This document shows positions 46,010 through 56,560 of a stretch of DNA of 64,000 nt, in pieces; within the stretch, counting starts at the first letter, position 1, and the number at the start of each line of letters is the position of its first letter. The stretch is taken from NCBI RefSeq assembly GCF_035222485.1, contig NC_085922.1, positions 1,627,001 to 1,691,000 on the forward strand, written 5' to 3'. The notes under the pieces were generated by a model. The model searched no databases, was not told the DNA's origin, and saw nothing but the letters and a program-made list of their open reading frames with translations. This stretch comes from Podospora pseudoanserina (taxonomy: Eukaryota; Ascomycota; Sordariomycetes; Sordariales; Podosporaceae). The position numbers and the translations under genes are program-made.

Positions 46010-47389
46010 ATGATGAAGAGGTTACGAATCGAAAGAGCAACGGGCCAACTGCTCGCCGCTCGCCCCGGCTGCCCCTCCACCCCCGGCGCCGCCCTCCGGT
46101 CCTCATATAAGTGCGCCACCCAAGTAGCACCAGTACGGTACTCATCCTCCTCCTCCGCCGTCGAGACCGAACCCGTCTACGAAGAAGACGGGACCGACCA
46201 CTCCCGCTTCCCCCCCCTCGAGAAGCTCCCACCCAACACATCCACCCTCCCCTCCCCCCTACCCTACCGGGCCCTCGAATCAGCAAAACTCTCCGCCCTC
46301 CACGCCCGCCTGTCGCTCTCCCCCAAAATCCCCCTCCAAACCCTCGCCCGCACCCTCGTCGACGCCTCGGCCGACCCGAACCCCCTGTTCAACAACTCCA
46401 GCCTGGCCTTCCTCGGCGCCACAATAATCAACTACCACGCCTCAGAATGGTTCATGGTCCACTACCCCCGTCTCCCCATGGACGTCCTCTTCGCCGCCAT
46501 GGCCGGCCTCGCTGGCCCCGCGCCCCTCAACAGGATAGCGAAATCGTGGGGTATTGAAGTGGCCGCCGCCCCCGGCGGCGAGGTCGATCCTGGTCTTCTC
46601 CAATTCAGCCTCGAAAACCCAGGGGAAAGCATCGCCGGGTTCGGGTACACCCGCACAGTGGTCGACAAGATCAACAAGAACAACTGGAAGCGATCGGTCG
46701 CCTCCAAGGTAATCTACGATGACGATTTCGGGCAGTTGATCATGCCCCGCAAAACTAAAGAGTCTGAAGACAAGGCCGTCGAGGAAGATCAGGGCCAAGG
46801 TGTCTATCACGAAGAAGCAGCAAACCCCACCCCCAAATTCTCCCCCACGTCTTACGGCTCCTCCACCACCCGCGAGCTATCGGAAAAGGCGCACGCAAAT
46901 TTTGCGCGTGCTGTTGTCGGAGCGGTGTACACCCACTGCGGCCGCGCGGCGGCCAAATCGTTTGTCAAGGCCCACGTCCTCTGCCGCGAGCTGGATCTGG
47001 AGCGGTTGTTTGCGTTTAAGCATCCCACTCTTGAACTGGCTATGCTCTGCGCCAGAGAGGAGTTTGAGCCCCCGGTCGCGAGGCTGCTTTCGGAGACCGG
47101 TCGGCTGTCGAGGACGCCTGTTTTTGTGGTGGGGGTGTACTCGGGGAATGATAAGCTGGGGGAGGGGCAGGGGGCGACGTTGGAGCAGGCTAGGTTGAAG
47201 GCTGCGATGCATGCGTTGAAGGCATGGTATTTGTACAGCCCTGGGGAGGGGGCCAAGGTGCCGAGTGATGTGCTTGAAATGGAGACGGGTGGTGGTGGTG
47301 AGCAGCAGGGACAAGGGCAGGGGCAGCAGGGGAAGAATAAGGGGTGGGAGCCGGCTTATATTGATATTGGCGAGTTGATTTCTCGTTAG
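46010..47389 (+). CDS. MRPL3: Mitochondrial large-subunit ribosomal protein mL44 (MRPL3)
   Basis: Single exon, 459 aa. Two adjacent ATGs (46010, 46013) begin the protein; the N-terminus is basic, Ser/Ala-rich and without acids for ~45 residues, as in mitochondrial presequences. An RNase III-like domain covers ~120-370 (LGATIINYHASEWFMVHYPR, ARAVVGAVYTHCGRAAAKSF) and lacks catalytic acids, as in this family. A double-stranded-RNA-binding domain follows at ~385-440 (VGVYSGNDKLGEGQGATLEQ). A Gln/Gly-rich stretch precedes the C-terminus. Part of the mitochondrial 54S subunit. Confidence 0.9.
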   Translation: MMKRLRIERATGQLLAARPGCPSTPGAALRSSYKCATQVAPVRYSSSSSAVETEPVYEEDGTDHSRFPPLEKLPPNTSTLPSPLPYRALESAKLSALHARLSLSPKIPLQTLARTLVDASADPNPLFNNSSLAFLGATIINYHASEWFMVHYPRLPMDVLFAAMAGLAGPAPLNRIAKSWGIEVAAAPGGEVDPGLLQFSLENPGESIAGFGYTRTVVDKINKNNWKRSVASKVIYDDDFGQLIMPRKTKESEDKAVEEDQGQGVYHEEAANPTPKFSPTSYGSSTTRELSEKAHANFARAVVGAVYTHCGRAAAKSFVKAHVLCRELDLERLFAFKHPTLELAMLCAREEFEPPVARLLSETGRLSRTPVFVVGVYSGNDKLGEGQGATLEQARLKAAMHALKAWYLYSPGEGAKVPSDVLEMETGGGGEQQGQGQGQQGKNKGWEPAYIDIGELISR

Positions 47390-47840
47390 ATGGGCAAATC
47401 AATCAGATGCAAGTGATAGGTGTTTTGTGGGGAAGAAAATGCAAGTTGAAAGAGGGAAGAAGAGAACTTGTATTTTTGTATATCTAGAGCATTTTTTTTT
47501 CCCACACACATTACACATTATGGCGCTGTGAAGAAAGAAAGAACGATTTGTGCAAAAGAGAGTATACCAAAAAATAGGAGGAAGGCATTAGATGGGTGGG
47601 CATGGAAGAGCTGGGGCTGGGAAAGGGGTGAGAAAGGGGTTGGCCGGTCAAAGGTGTGGTATGTATAGTATTGTGTTTTTAAATGTTGCAAAAAAAAAAC
47701 GTATCTTGGACTTCACACTGCCTGCCCGCTCCAGATGAATATAATAATCATGAAAAGCAAATCTATTGAACAGGGTATCTAACCATTCCAACCATCCATC
47801 CTCCGCGCTCCTATCCTACCACCTGACACCAGTCCGTTTC
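47390..47840. other. Convergent intergenic region
   Basis: Holds the two 3' ends. The small open frames have no protein character. Confidence 0.5.
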
Positions 47841-50336
47841 CTAACTAAACTGATCCCCCCCCTCCACCCCAACCTTCCCAGCCCGGCCCCCCCTTATCAC
47901 CCTCCTCCACGCCTCCTCCTTCACCCTCCTGGCATGCTCCTCCCTCCTCCTCTTCTTCCTCTCATAAACAGCCCTCACCGTCGCCTTGATCTGCCCCCTC
48001 CCTTCCTCATAATTCGCCCTCGCCAACCTCACCACCCCCTCCACATCCTCCGGACTGTACACAAAATTCCACGTGCTCATGTACTCACTCCCCGCCGGAT
48101 CTACCCCGGGAACCTTCTTCTCGTTCGCCAAAAACGGCATGTAAACAACCGCTATCCCCGCGTCCGGCTCCATAAGTCTCCAGCTACTTTCATCATCAAT
48201 CGGCTTTGGCGGCGGCGGCGGAGCACTACTCCTCTCCTGCGTGGTCCCAACCCAAACCGTGCAGTACCCCAACTCGTCCGAAGCCTGCTGATGTTTTTCC
48301 GCTTCGGTCCTTTTGGAACTGTCATCCTCTTGCATCTGCTGTTGACGGGCTGCCTGCTCCATCTTCGCGTCCGCGACGCGATCTTGAGATTCAGACGGCG
48401 AAGAGGCACTCTCCGCCTTGTCGAGCTGCTTCGCTGTTTCGTTCGCCGACGCTTCCGGCTTGGGCCACCCAATCCCCAACGGCCACCCTTTGATCCCGCG
48501 TTGCATGGCGTACCCTTCCACCACCGAGAGCCAGTTGTCTGTCTTGATGTCTGCCGATGCATCAAAAGAGATGATGATGTCTACATCCCTCCCCGGGCGC
48601 AACAGCGGATAAATGGGCAGGTTGTTCGACATACCCGCATCCATAAGTTGGATGTTTTCATTGTCGTAGACGGTTTCGGGAACGGTGGACGGTAACTTGC
48701 CGTGCATGCCATACACAAAATTCGGCATCGAGGCAGGGTCGATAGGATGGACCTTACTAAGGTCCTCGTTGAGGTTGTTCCAGATAAGTCCGTCGATGGG
48801 GCCAAAACCGACGATGCTGCGGATGATGGGGCGGATTTCACGGTAGTAGTGGCTGAGAGTCGCGCAAAAGGCGCTACCCCAGATGCCGAGGAGGAGAGGC
48901 ATACGGACTTCAGGCAGACGGAGACCAGTGTCAGAGCCGTTTTTGAACTTGCGGCCGAGTGCCCAGGTGGGAATACCAGCGGAAAACTCCTCGCAGAATA
49001 GTTCGTAGGGTGTTATTTCGAACCACTGAAACCAGGCTTCCTTCTTTGCACGTTCTTTGGCCTCTTCTGAAACGGGCGGGTTCCCGTCGGCGTCTTGCTC
49101 GTCCATTTCTGGAATCTCGTGACGAACGGCGGTGTAGATGGGTAGTGGGTTCTGGCCGTATCTGACGTATTCCCGCTGGCTGGACAGCTTGAAGTCTTTC
49201 TCATTGACCTCCAACTCGCCCTTGGGAACAAGGAGCCTCGCCGCCAACAGTATACCATAGACATCGACAAGACTGAAAGACGCTGCTGGATCCCCCTTGA
49301 ACTTTTCCACAATCCCGCTCAGCAGATATTTGTTCGTCGGCGCCGAAGTCAACGAGTTGAAAGCCACCGGGGGGTCAGCAATATGGGTGCCGAGGCGTGC
49401 TTTGAGATGATCGATCGCTCGCTGAAAGCTGTTGCCCGTGACTGAGGAATAGTAGAGGGACTGAAGCCAGCACGACCCAGACACGCCCGAAGCATACGTC
49501 ACACAGTCGAACAAGCCGTCCTCGGTGGACGCCAGGAAAGACCCAGTTCCAGCAACCAACGCTCTCAAACCTCCTCCTGAGCCGCAAATAGCCACAGTGG
49601 GGACATCATCGGGGTGTATATCCTCCTCTTTCAATCCCAAGTATTTTGCCAGTGCAGGCACAATAACCTTCTTCCGCCTCTCCAAGAAAGTCTTTTCCTC
49701 CTCACAGAGCGCATTCGACACTCTCACTTTAGCCTCCCACTCAATCTCGGGGTGCGTAAACGGATCCCTTGCCTCGTCCCAGATCTCCGCCGCCAACGAC
49801 CCCGGTGCCATCTCCAACTCCCGCTGCAACTTCCTCATCAACCCAGGCAAACTCTTGGTCCACTCGGGCAAAATTAAGTCGACAACCATATCAGTTATAT
49901 TCTCGGGCGGGCCCGGAATCGAAGGAAATCCTTCCAAGCTTTTGGCAATCCCAGCCCAGACACTCTCTTCTTCCCGCTTCTCCTTTTGCCGGCCCTTCTC
50001 GGTGCTCTTGATAACCTTGATCTCCACGCCATCGGGCGACGTTCTCCTTTCGTCGGCAACTAAGCCCAAAGGCTTCGTAAGCTGCGTCAGTGATTCGTGC
50101 GGATAGAGCCAAAGAGCAAGCAAAGCGCAAGTCGTCGATAAACCAACGGTTCGGGTGATGCCCACTTTTGACGACCCCTTTTGTTCCGCCCCCTGTCGTG
50201 AGCTTGTAAAGAAGCCATGACGGCCGTTGAACGGTGCTCTCCTGGGTGATCTTGTCGTCGTCGTAACGCTGAATAGCGGTCGCCGCCTTGTAATCCCCGT
50301 AAGGCATTTGTGTAGTACCGAGCGTGGCGGTATCAT
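47841..50336 (-). CDS. Cytosolic phospholipase A2-type lipase with mitochondrial-like N-terminus
   Basis: Single exon, 831 aa. The first ~60 residues are rich in Arg, Ser and Thr with no acids (VLHKCLTGITRRRPLF), like a mitochondrial presequence, followed by a short hydrophobic segment (VGLSTTCALLALWLYP). The catalytic domain carries the oxyanion loop CGSGGGLRA (~255), nucleophile Ser in GVSGSCW (~288) and the catalytic Asp in LMDAGMSNNLPIYP (~565), all family hallmarks. There is no obvious C2 domain. A Gln/Ser/Glu-rich insertion (~640-710) precedes WNFVYSPEDVEGVVRLA. It probably hydrolyses phospholipids, perhaps in mitochondria; the location is inference. Confidence 0.88.
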   Translation of the reverse strand: MIPPRSVLHKCLTGITRRRPLFSVTTTTRSPRRAPFNGRHGFFTSSRQGAEQKGSSKVGITRTVGLSTTCALLALWLYPHESLTQLTKPLGLVADERRTSPDGVEIKVIKSTEKGRQKEKREEESVWAGIAKSLEGFPSIPGPPENITDMVVDLILPEWTKSLPGLMRKLQRELEMAPGSLAAEIWDEARDPFTHPEIEWEAKVRVSNALCEEEKTFLERRKKVIVPALAKYLGLKEEDIHPDDVPTVAICGSGGGLRALVAGTGSFLASTEDGLFDCVTYASGVSGSCWLQSLYYSSVTGNSFQRAIDHLKARLGTHIADPPVAFNSLTSAPTNKYLLSGIVEKFKGDPAASFSLVDVYGILLAARLLVPKGELEVNEKDFKLSSQREYVRYGQNPLPIYTAVRHEIPEMDEQDADGNPPVSEEAKERAKKEAWFQWFEITPYELFCEEFSAGIPTWALGRKFKNGSDTGLRLPEVRMPLLLGIWGSAFCATLSHYYREIRPIIRSIVGFGPIDGLIWNNLNEDLSKVHPIDPASMPNFVYGMHGKLPSTVPETVYDNENIQLMDAGMSNNLPIYPLLRPGRDVDIIISFDASADIKTDNWLSVVEGYAMQRGIKGWPLGIGWPKPEASANETAKQLDKAESASSPSESQDRVADAKMEQAARQQQMQEDDSSKRTEAEKHQQASDELGYCTVWVGTTQERSSAPPPPPKPIDDESSWRLMEPDAGIAVVYMPFLANEKKVPGVDPAGSEYMSTWNFVYSPEDVEGVVRLARANYEEGRGQIKATVRAVYERKKRRREEHARRVKEEAWRRVIRGGRAGKVGVEGGDQFS

Positions 50337-53006
50337 TTTGTCTTGTTGTGGTGGTTGTTGATTATATCGTTCTTACCGGCTTTCCAGCATTGTGTCTCCG
50401 AGAATGGCGGGGTTCCGGCGCATTGTTTGTTTAGGTAGTAGGTATGTTTGAAGCCGAGTGGCGTGATGTCTAGGAGATATAAAGGGACGGAGGAAAACGA
50501 GGCAAATGAAAAAAAACCGGAACCGACAAAAACAGAATCTGCAAAGAAAACTTGCAAACCTGCTGCTGCCGTCGAAGTCGCAAGAATTCAAGGACCCAAA
50601 AGGCCCGATCTGGTTACATCATCGCCAGAGGGGGCGGCCCAAGCTCCGATTTGGGGGGAGCTCGGCATTCAGGGACGGCGCACAGGCCACATTTGTGTTG
50701 GTTAGATAATCAGGGGTCTTGGGAGAGTGAGGACGGTGTTGATGAGAACAATAGGAGCTGACCTCCTTGTTAGGAAGACATAAATGTAATCATAGAGATA
50801 GGAAGCTTATACCTAGTCATTGTGACTAGAAGTGGTACTGTCCACAACTTCACTCTGACGCTCAGCTCTCACCTTTCACCAATACGTCTCTGCCACATCT
50901 CGGAGGGGTGACACGAGCAATATGTATGCATGAGCGTTCCGGAATGCCTGCAGCTCGTATGATTTGGTTCGCTAGCGAGCATGCATACAATAGTAGTATC
51001 TTGAAGCTGTAGCTAGTCTTGAAGATACCGGGGCTTACCAGATCATAGGACTCTACGCTGTGCGGAAGAAATTCATAAAAGGGGTCGTTAATTTCGAGCA
51101 TCGAATGAAGTGATCCCGTGTCACCTCCTTTCGAAACAAATGGTTCCAGTGGTAGCGCACCGACCCCCTGGCACCACACCTACCCTCCTTGAAGAAAATC
51201 ATGGCCAAGAGCCCATATGGTTTTTTTTTGTTTTGTTTTTTTGGTTGAGGATTTCTGTCAGGTCAGGTTGAAGTGGTGCTTGAAACAACGTTTCCAATTG
51301 ATGTTGAATGGCCGTTGAAACGGCGACCTGAGGTTCTGTCCGTGCCCCCATCTGACGCTGAAAAGATATGCAACTCCGAAGTTGCTGCATTCACAGTTTT
51401 CTTCGTCCAGAACAGGCCGTGTTTGATCGTCTGAAGAATCATTGACAGTTGCCAAAAGTACCGACAACCGACGGACTGGGTGATGCCGGCATTGTGATGC
51501 TCGGTGGGGTGTGGGCGGCGATTAAGATATCCGTACCTGAAAAGACTGGGGTCACCCTATTCGAGAAAGTTGTCTCTCGGTATTGACTCCGTGGTTGAGG
51601 TGACAATTGTGTCTGTATCTGAGTCTGTAGCACGGTGCTGTTGACGGCCGTCGGGATGTTTTTAGCAGAAGGCCAGAGTGCAGGCCTCCTTCTTCTTCTT
51701 CAAAAAAAAAATGAAAATCAAAAAGAAATGGAGGAATGAATGCAGAGTCTTGTCTAATTAGCTTCAACAGGCCCGAGATTTCTGGTTCCTTTTGGTCTGG
51801 GGATGTTTGAAGCCATTGGCAGGCTGTTGGCGAATCACAAGCTCCCAACATCCCGGCCCCCGGTCATTACCTTTCCAGGACCCCTGCGCACTGTGACGGG
51901 ACGCAGCGGCCACCCACTTCCTCCAGCGCATCAACCCCTTTTGCGAGAGACCAGTCCCAGCGCCCGCGCCGAGCCCAGAGCAGCGCAGCACCAGACGACG
52001 GGAAATCTCCCAACCCAAAGCCACCCTGCCTGCCTGTTTGTCGCACCCTAATTTTTTTTTTGATTTCCTCTTCACGACGACCGCGACACCTCGTCACTAT
52101 CGACAACTTCACATCCTTCTTCATCGACATTTCGTACCTTTCGAACACTCTTTTTTCCCCCGCCGTATTTCTACGCGATCCAGCGTTACCAGATCCTTTT
52201 ACCTTACCTTTACTACCCAACTCCCTTCCTTCACACCTGCCGACACGCGACTCGCTCATATCAAACAAGCTTCGCTGTCTGCCCGGTACGTACGTGAAGC
52301 CCAGCCCCCAGCACCTCCTGGCTTGAACCTACCATTCTGCCCACGCACGCCCGGCTGTGTTTATCTGCTTCGGTCTCTGTGCCTGCACTGTGGTCAAGCA
52401 ACATACAATAAACGTGTCTGGAGATCCCATCAAAGAGAGAGGAGTGTCCAGAACGAAGGGCAGGACCGTCAGGACCAATAGCTCCTGGCTTTGGCTGGTG
52501 CTTGGTGGCTCTAGCTCGTTTTGGGACATCGTGCGTGTGCCAGTTGGGAAGTTAGGGTACGAGGGACAAAACCAGAGCTTATTGCTGACGTTCTTTCTAC
52601 TACACAGACTTCGTGCCTTCCCCTCATTAACAACCTACCGAATAACCACCTGCTTCATCCACTGTGGTGCCTCTAAACAATGGGTAAGCTCCTGCTTTTT
52701 GTTCTTCGCTGTCGTCAGTGCCGGTCCTTTGAGGACAACAAAATGCAAGTATCGCCGTCCGCTGCGGGAAGCCGACCACCACATCGCACCTTACTAGCCG
52801 CCCCATATGAGTCCGACCCGATATGTATCTCGACACACTCGACCTGAACTTTTCCTCTCTCTTTTCTCACCAGCATCACCACAATCGCTCACCGGATACC
52901 ACCCACCGCATTCGTTCTCTGCCATTTACCGTTTCTTGGGAATTCGTTTTTTGGACGACGAGCATCTTACCCATCGAGATACACACAACACAACACTCTT
53001 GCCGAG
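50337..53006. other. 2.7-kb divergent gap, long pyrimidine-rich leader of septin
   Basis: Must contain promoters for the phospholipase gene (minus) and septin (plus). The stretch ~52040-53000 is strongly C/T-rich, with donor-like GTACGT at 52285, so the septin 5' leader is probably long and may contain an untranslated-region intron. No coding gene is supportable. Confidence 0.5.
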
Positions 53007-54912
53007 ATGCACTTCGCTACCATGGTCCACAACGCCACCAGATCCCGTACCAAGAGCGTGCAATTTGAGAAGAGTGTAATCAGCCTGGACACAGACGGTA
53101 GCTCATCGCGGGACGGTGCCACGTCTCCACCAGTCCCCGGGAGCAGGACAAGCAGTCTACCCTTGGGCAGCGAGAGCAAGGAGAATATTATCCGCCACTA
53201 CCGAAGCATGCTGAACATCGAGGACCCCCCCAAGCTCCCCATGGCCAAACCGCTTTCGTACGGCTCGCTGTATCCCAAACCTGGCGATTCTGTCGTGGTC
53301 CACAGACACCAGCGGATTCCAATGAGGAGACCCCATGATACCATTTGTCAGGCCCCATTCGCCCCTGGACCTGGCATCTTCGCATTGCTACTATACATTG
53401 ACCATTCGGGAGGAGTCTTGCTAACAACGAGGTGCTGCAGCTTCAAACGGTATTCCCAACAGTCCCCCTCCCCCCGTCAGGGCCTCGCCAGTGGTGCCCA
53501 CTGGCAAGCCCTCGACACCCGGATCTCAAGACTCGAGAGAAGGTCCCTCTGACTCCTTCGCCGCAGCTCCTTCAGCTTTGAGTGACGACCGTAACATTGT
53601 CCGCCGCAAGTTGACGGGCTATGTCGGTTTCGCCAACCTCCCTAACCAATGGCACCGCAAGAGTGTTCGCAAGGGCTTCAACTTCAACGTTATGGTTGTC
53701 GGTACGTGTTTTGGCTCTGTGTATGTGGACAAGCTCTGATCAAGCTGTTATCCAGGTGAATCCGGCCTCGGAAAGTCTACTCTCGTCAACACTCTTTTCA
53801 ACACGTCGTTGTACCCACCCAAGGAGCGCAAGGGACCCAGCCTCGAAATTGTTCCCAAGACCGTCAGTATTCAATCTATCAGCGCAGATATTGAGGAGGC
53901 GGGTGTTCGTCTCAGGCTTACGGTCGTCGACACGCCTGGCTTCGGTGACTTTGTCAACAACGATGAGTCCTGGAGGCCGATTGTCGACAACATCGAGCAG
54001 CGCTTCGACGCCTACCTCGATGCTGAGAACAAGGTCAACCGCATGAACATTGTTGACAACCGCATCCACGCCTGCGTCTTCTTCATCCAGCCCACTGGCC
54101 ACTCCCTCAAGCCCTTGGATATCGAGGTCATGAAGCGCCTCCACACCAAGGTCAACCTGATCCCAGTCATTGCCAAGTCCGACACCCTCACCGATGAGGA
54201 GGTTGTTGCCTTCAAGGCCAGAGTACGTTCTTTTTTCTCCGGAGGGGCTGGGCACGCACCGCTGACTTGTTTGCAGATTCTTGCCGACATCAAGTACCAC
54301 AAGGTCCAGATCTTCGAGGGACCCAGGTATGAGCTTGATGACGAGGAAACGATTGCCGAGAACAACGAGATCATGTCCAAGGTTCCCTTTGCCGTTGTCG
54401 GTGCCAACACCGAGGTGACCAACGCCGACGGGCGCAAGGTCCGCGGCCGTGCCTACCCCTGGGGTGTTATCGAGGTGGACAACGAGGAGCACTGCGACTT
54501 CGTCAAGCTCCGCCAGATGCTCATCCGCACCCACATGGAGGAGCTCAAGGAGAACACCAACAACACGCTCTACGAGAACTACCGAACAGACAAGCTTATC
54601 GCTATGGGCGTGTCGCAAGATCCCAGTGTCTTCAAGGAGGTCAACCCCGCCGTCAAGCAGGAGGAGGAGCGCGCGCTCCATGAGCAGAAGCTCGCCAAGA
54701 TGGAAGCCGAGATGAAGATGGTCTTCCAACAGAAGGTCGCTGAGAAGGAATCCAAGCTGAAGCAGAGCGAAGAGGAGCTCTACGCTCGCCACCGCGAGAT
54801 GAAGGAGCAGCTCGAACGGCAACGACTGGAGCTCGAGGAGAAGAAGTCGAGAGTGGAGAGCGGGCGGCCACTGGAGAAGGAACCGAAGAGGAAGGGCTTT
54901 TCGCTCCGGTAA
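53007..54912 (+). CDS. CDC3: Septin, Cdc3 group
   Basis: GTP-binding filament protein of septa and polarity sites. Well-supported exons are 53756-54222 and 54277-54912. The exon before, ending at 53701, gives [17 protein letters not shown] (P-loop). DTPGFGD and AKSD give the other GTPase motifs. A C-terminal coiled coil ([20 protein letters not shown]) runs to FSLR. The first exon starts at 53007 (or at 53022, which has the better ACCATGG context). Its 3' splice is uncertain: 53346 joined to 53441 gives 567 aa and uses a CTAAC branch site at 53421; 53257 joined to 53463 gives 530 aa. Both keep frame. The N-terminal part is Ser/Pro-rich, as in Cdc3. Confidence 0.9.
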
Positions 54913-54993
54913 TCTGGCAGCCTTACCGCTTCTTTCCCTACTCCCACGACACGTCTCACACTCTCATGATATCCAAACAACAACCAGCTTGCC

Positions 54994-55044
<51 letters not shown>

Positions 55045-56560
55045 ACTTCTTCATTTTCATTTGTCACGCCTTTTAATCGAACACTCCCTAATACTTGGCG
55101 AACGATGGCTTGGGGGGACGGCCGCGAAAAGTCTTGCAGGGGCGTCTGTCATTGGGCGGGTCTAGGTCACGGCGGATGAGAGTCCGGGTGGCCGTTGTTG
55201 TACTATGCAGATATAATTGGCTGAAGGGGAATGCTGAGCATTTGTACAACGCCGGGGCATGATCTGAACAGAGATACCATGCTGTTGGAGATGCAATGAG
55301 GTTTTGGGCGCAGGGGACTCGGGCTGAAGGCTTATGGTGCGTCTCACGAGGTCACGTCACAAGTTGGATGTCTGTTCTACGATATCTCAGAGCCAATTAC
55401 GCTCCTTGAACGGGTTTGTCTCGCATACGATGGCCCATCCTTACCTCCTCGGCCCACCTATGCAGAGCTAGCTAACCAACGACACCACCTCCGTGCCCGG
55501 ACCTCGCAGCTGTTGACGAGGCTGGCTGGAGAGAAGGGCAGAGAGGGGATGGCGGATGGCGGATGGCGGCTGTTTGGGAATCATGGGATGCGAGGTATGG
55601 ATGAAGATATACGACCAAATACCCAACTGTTGCATTTTACGGCCGGCTTGGACGGGGGGAAATGGGACACGGAGATGAGTTGGGGGGAGGCTGCTTTTAT
55701 TTTCATCTGGGAGGTTTTGCTTTCTTACTTTCGTTTGATCCAACTATTTGTCTTTGGCGCGGGAAACAGGAAACGAACCACTGGTCCTCTCTATCATACC
55801 CCGACCTCCCTCACGGAAGAAGAGCCTCTTTTCTCTCTCATCTCTCAGCTCGGTTTCCTTGTCTCGGCTGGGGGCCTCGATTTCTCTCTTACAACACAAC
55901 AAAACCAACGACTCGGCTCTCGACGGCAAGAGAAACACACGCAACACCCATCACCACAATCACGACGTTTCTCAGTTTAGTTTCCTAGCTTTTTCCAATT
56001 TCGCTTGCCCCCAAAACATTGCACACCTACAATAGCCTAACTCTTTTTTAACAAGTTTTTTCTTCGCACTCTTTTTACTGTCTGTGGTTTAGCTTAGTGT
56101 CTGTGTCTGAAATACAAAAGGATCTCTTTTTTTTTGCAATGTGTGTGCTGTTAGTGAGTTCTGTGACATTGACATGTGAGGATCATGAGAACGGTATAGC
56201 TAGGCCCAGTCCAAACTCACAGAAGCAGACCATATCTTCCAACCAGGTGTAGTTCTATGTGAATGTGTAGTGCAGTTGAGCCACAGATGTTGTTTGCATG
56301 GCACATATGTGGTTGTCGATGTGGCTTCAGCTACAACCCTAACCCACGCTCCAACCCCTCACCCCACACCCCACCTGCCAGCTTGGCCATGGCCAATCAT
56401 GGCGCCCCGGATGCACCCAATTTGCTCCACCATCATCATTGGCTCTCTTTGTGAATTTTGAATGTGAGCGGGCAGCAGCTGTTTCAATTCAACATTTTGA
56501 TATTGGAGATTACGGCAACAACCATGAGAGCCGGCGTGGTCTTTTTCTTGTTTCTGACAG
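54913..56560. other. Intergenic with CT microsatellite
   Basis: Holds the septin 3' end and a long (CT)n tract at 54996-55041. C/T-rich sequence at 55730-56050 resembles a promoter leader, possibly of the disrupted gene that follows. No intact gene. Confidence 0.5.
54996..55041 (+). repeat. CT microsatellite
   Basis: About 23 CT units, 84 bases after the septin stop. Confidence 0.95.

Noticed and set aside
53740-54822. 360-codon minus-strand frame opposite septin
   Set aside because: Leu/Val-rich mirror frame produced by codon bias of the septin gene; no independent start or splice evidence.
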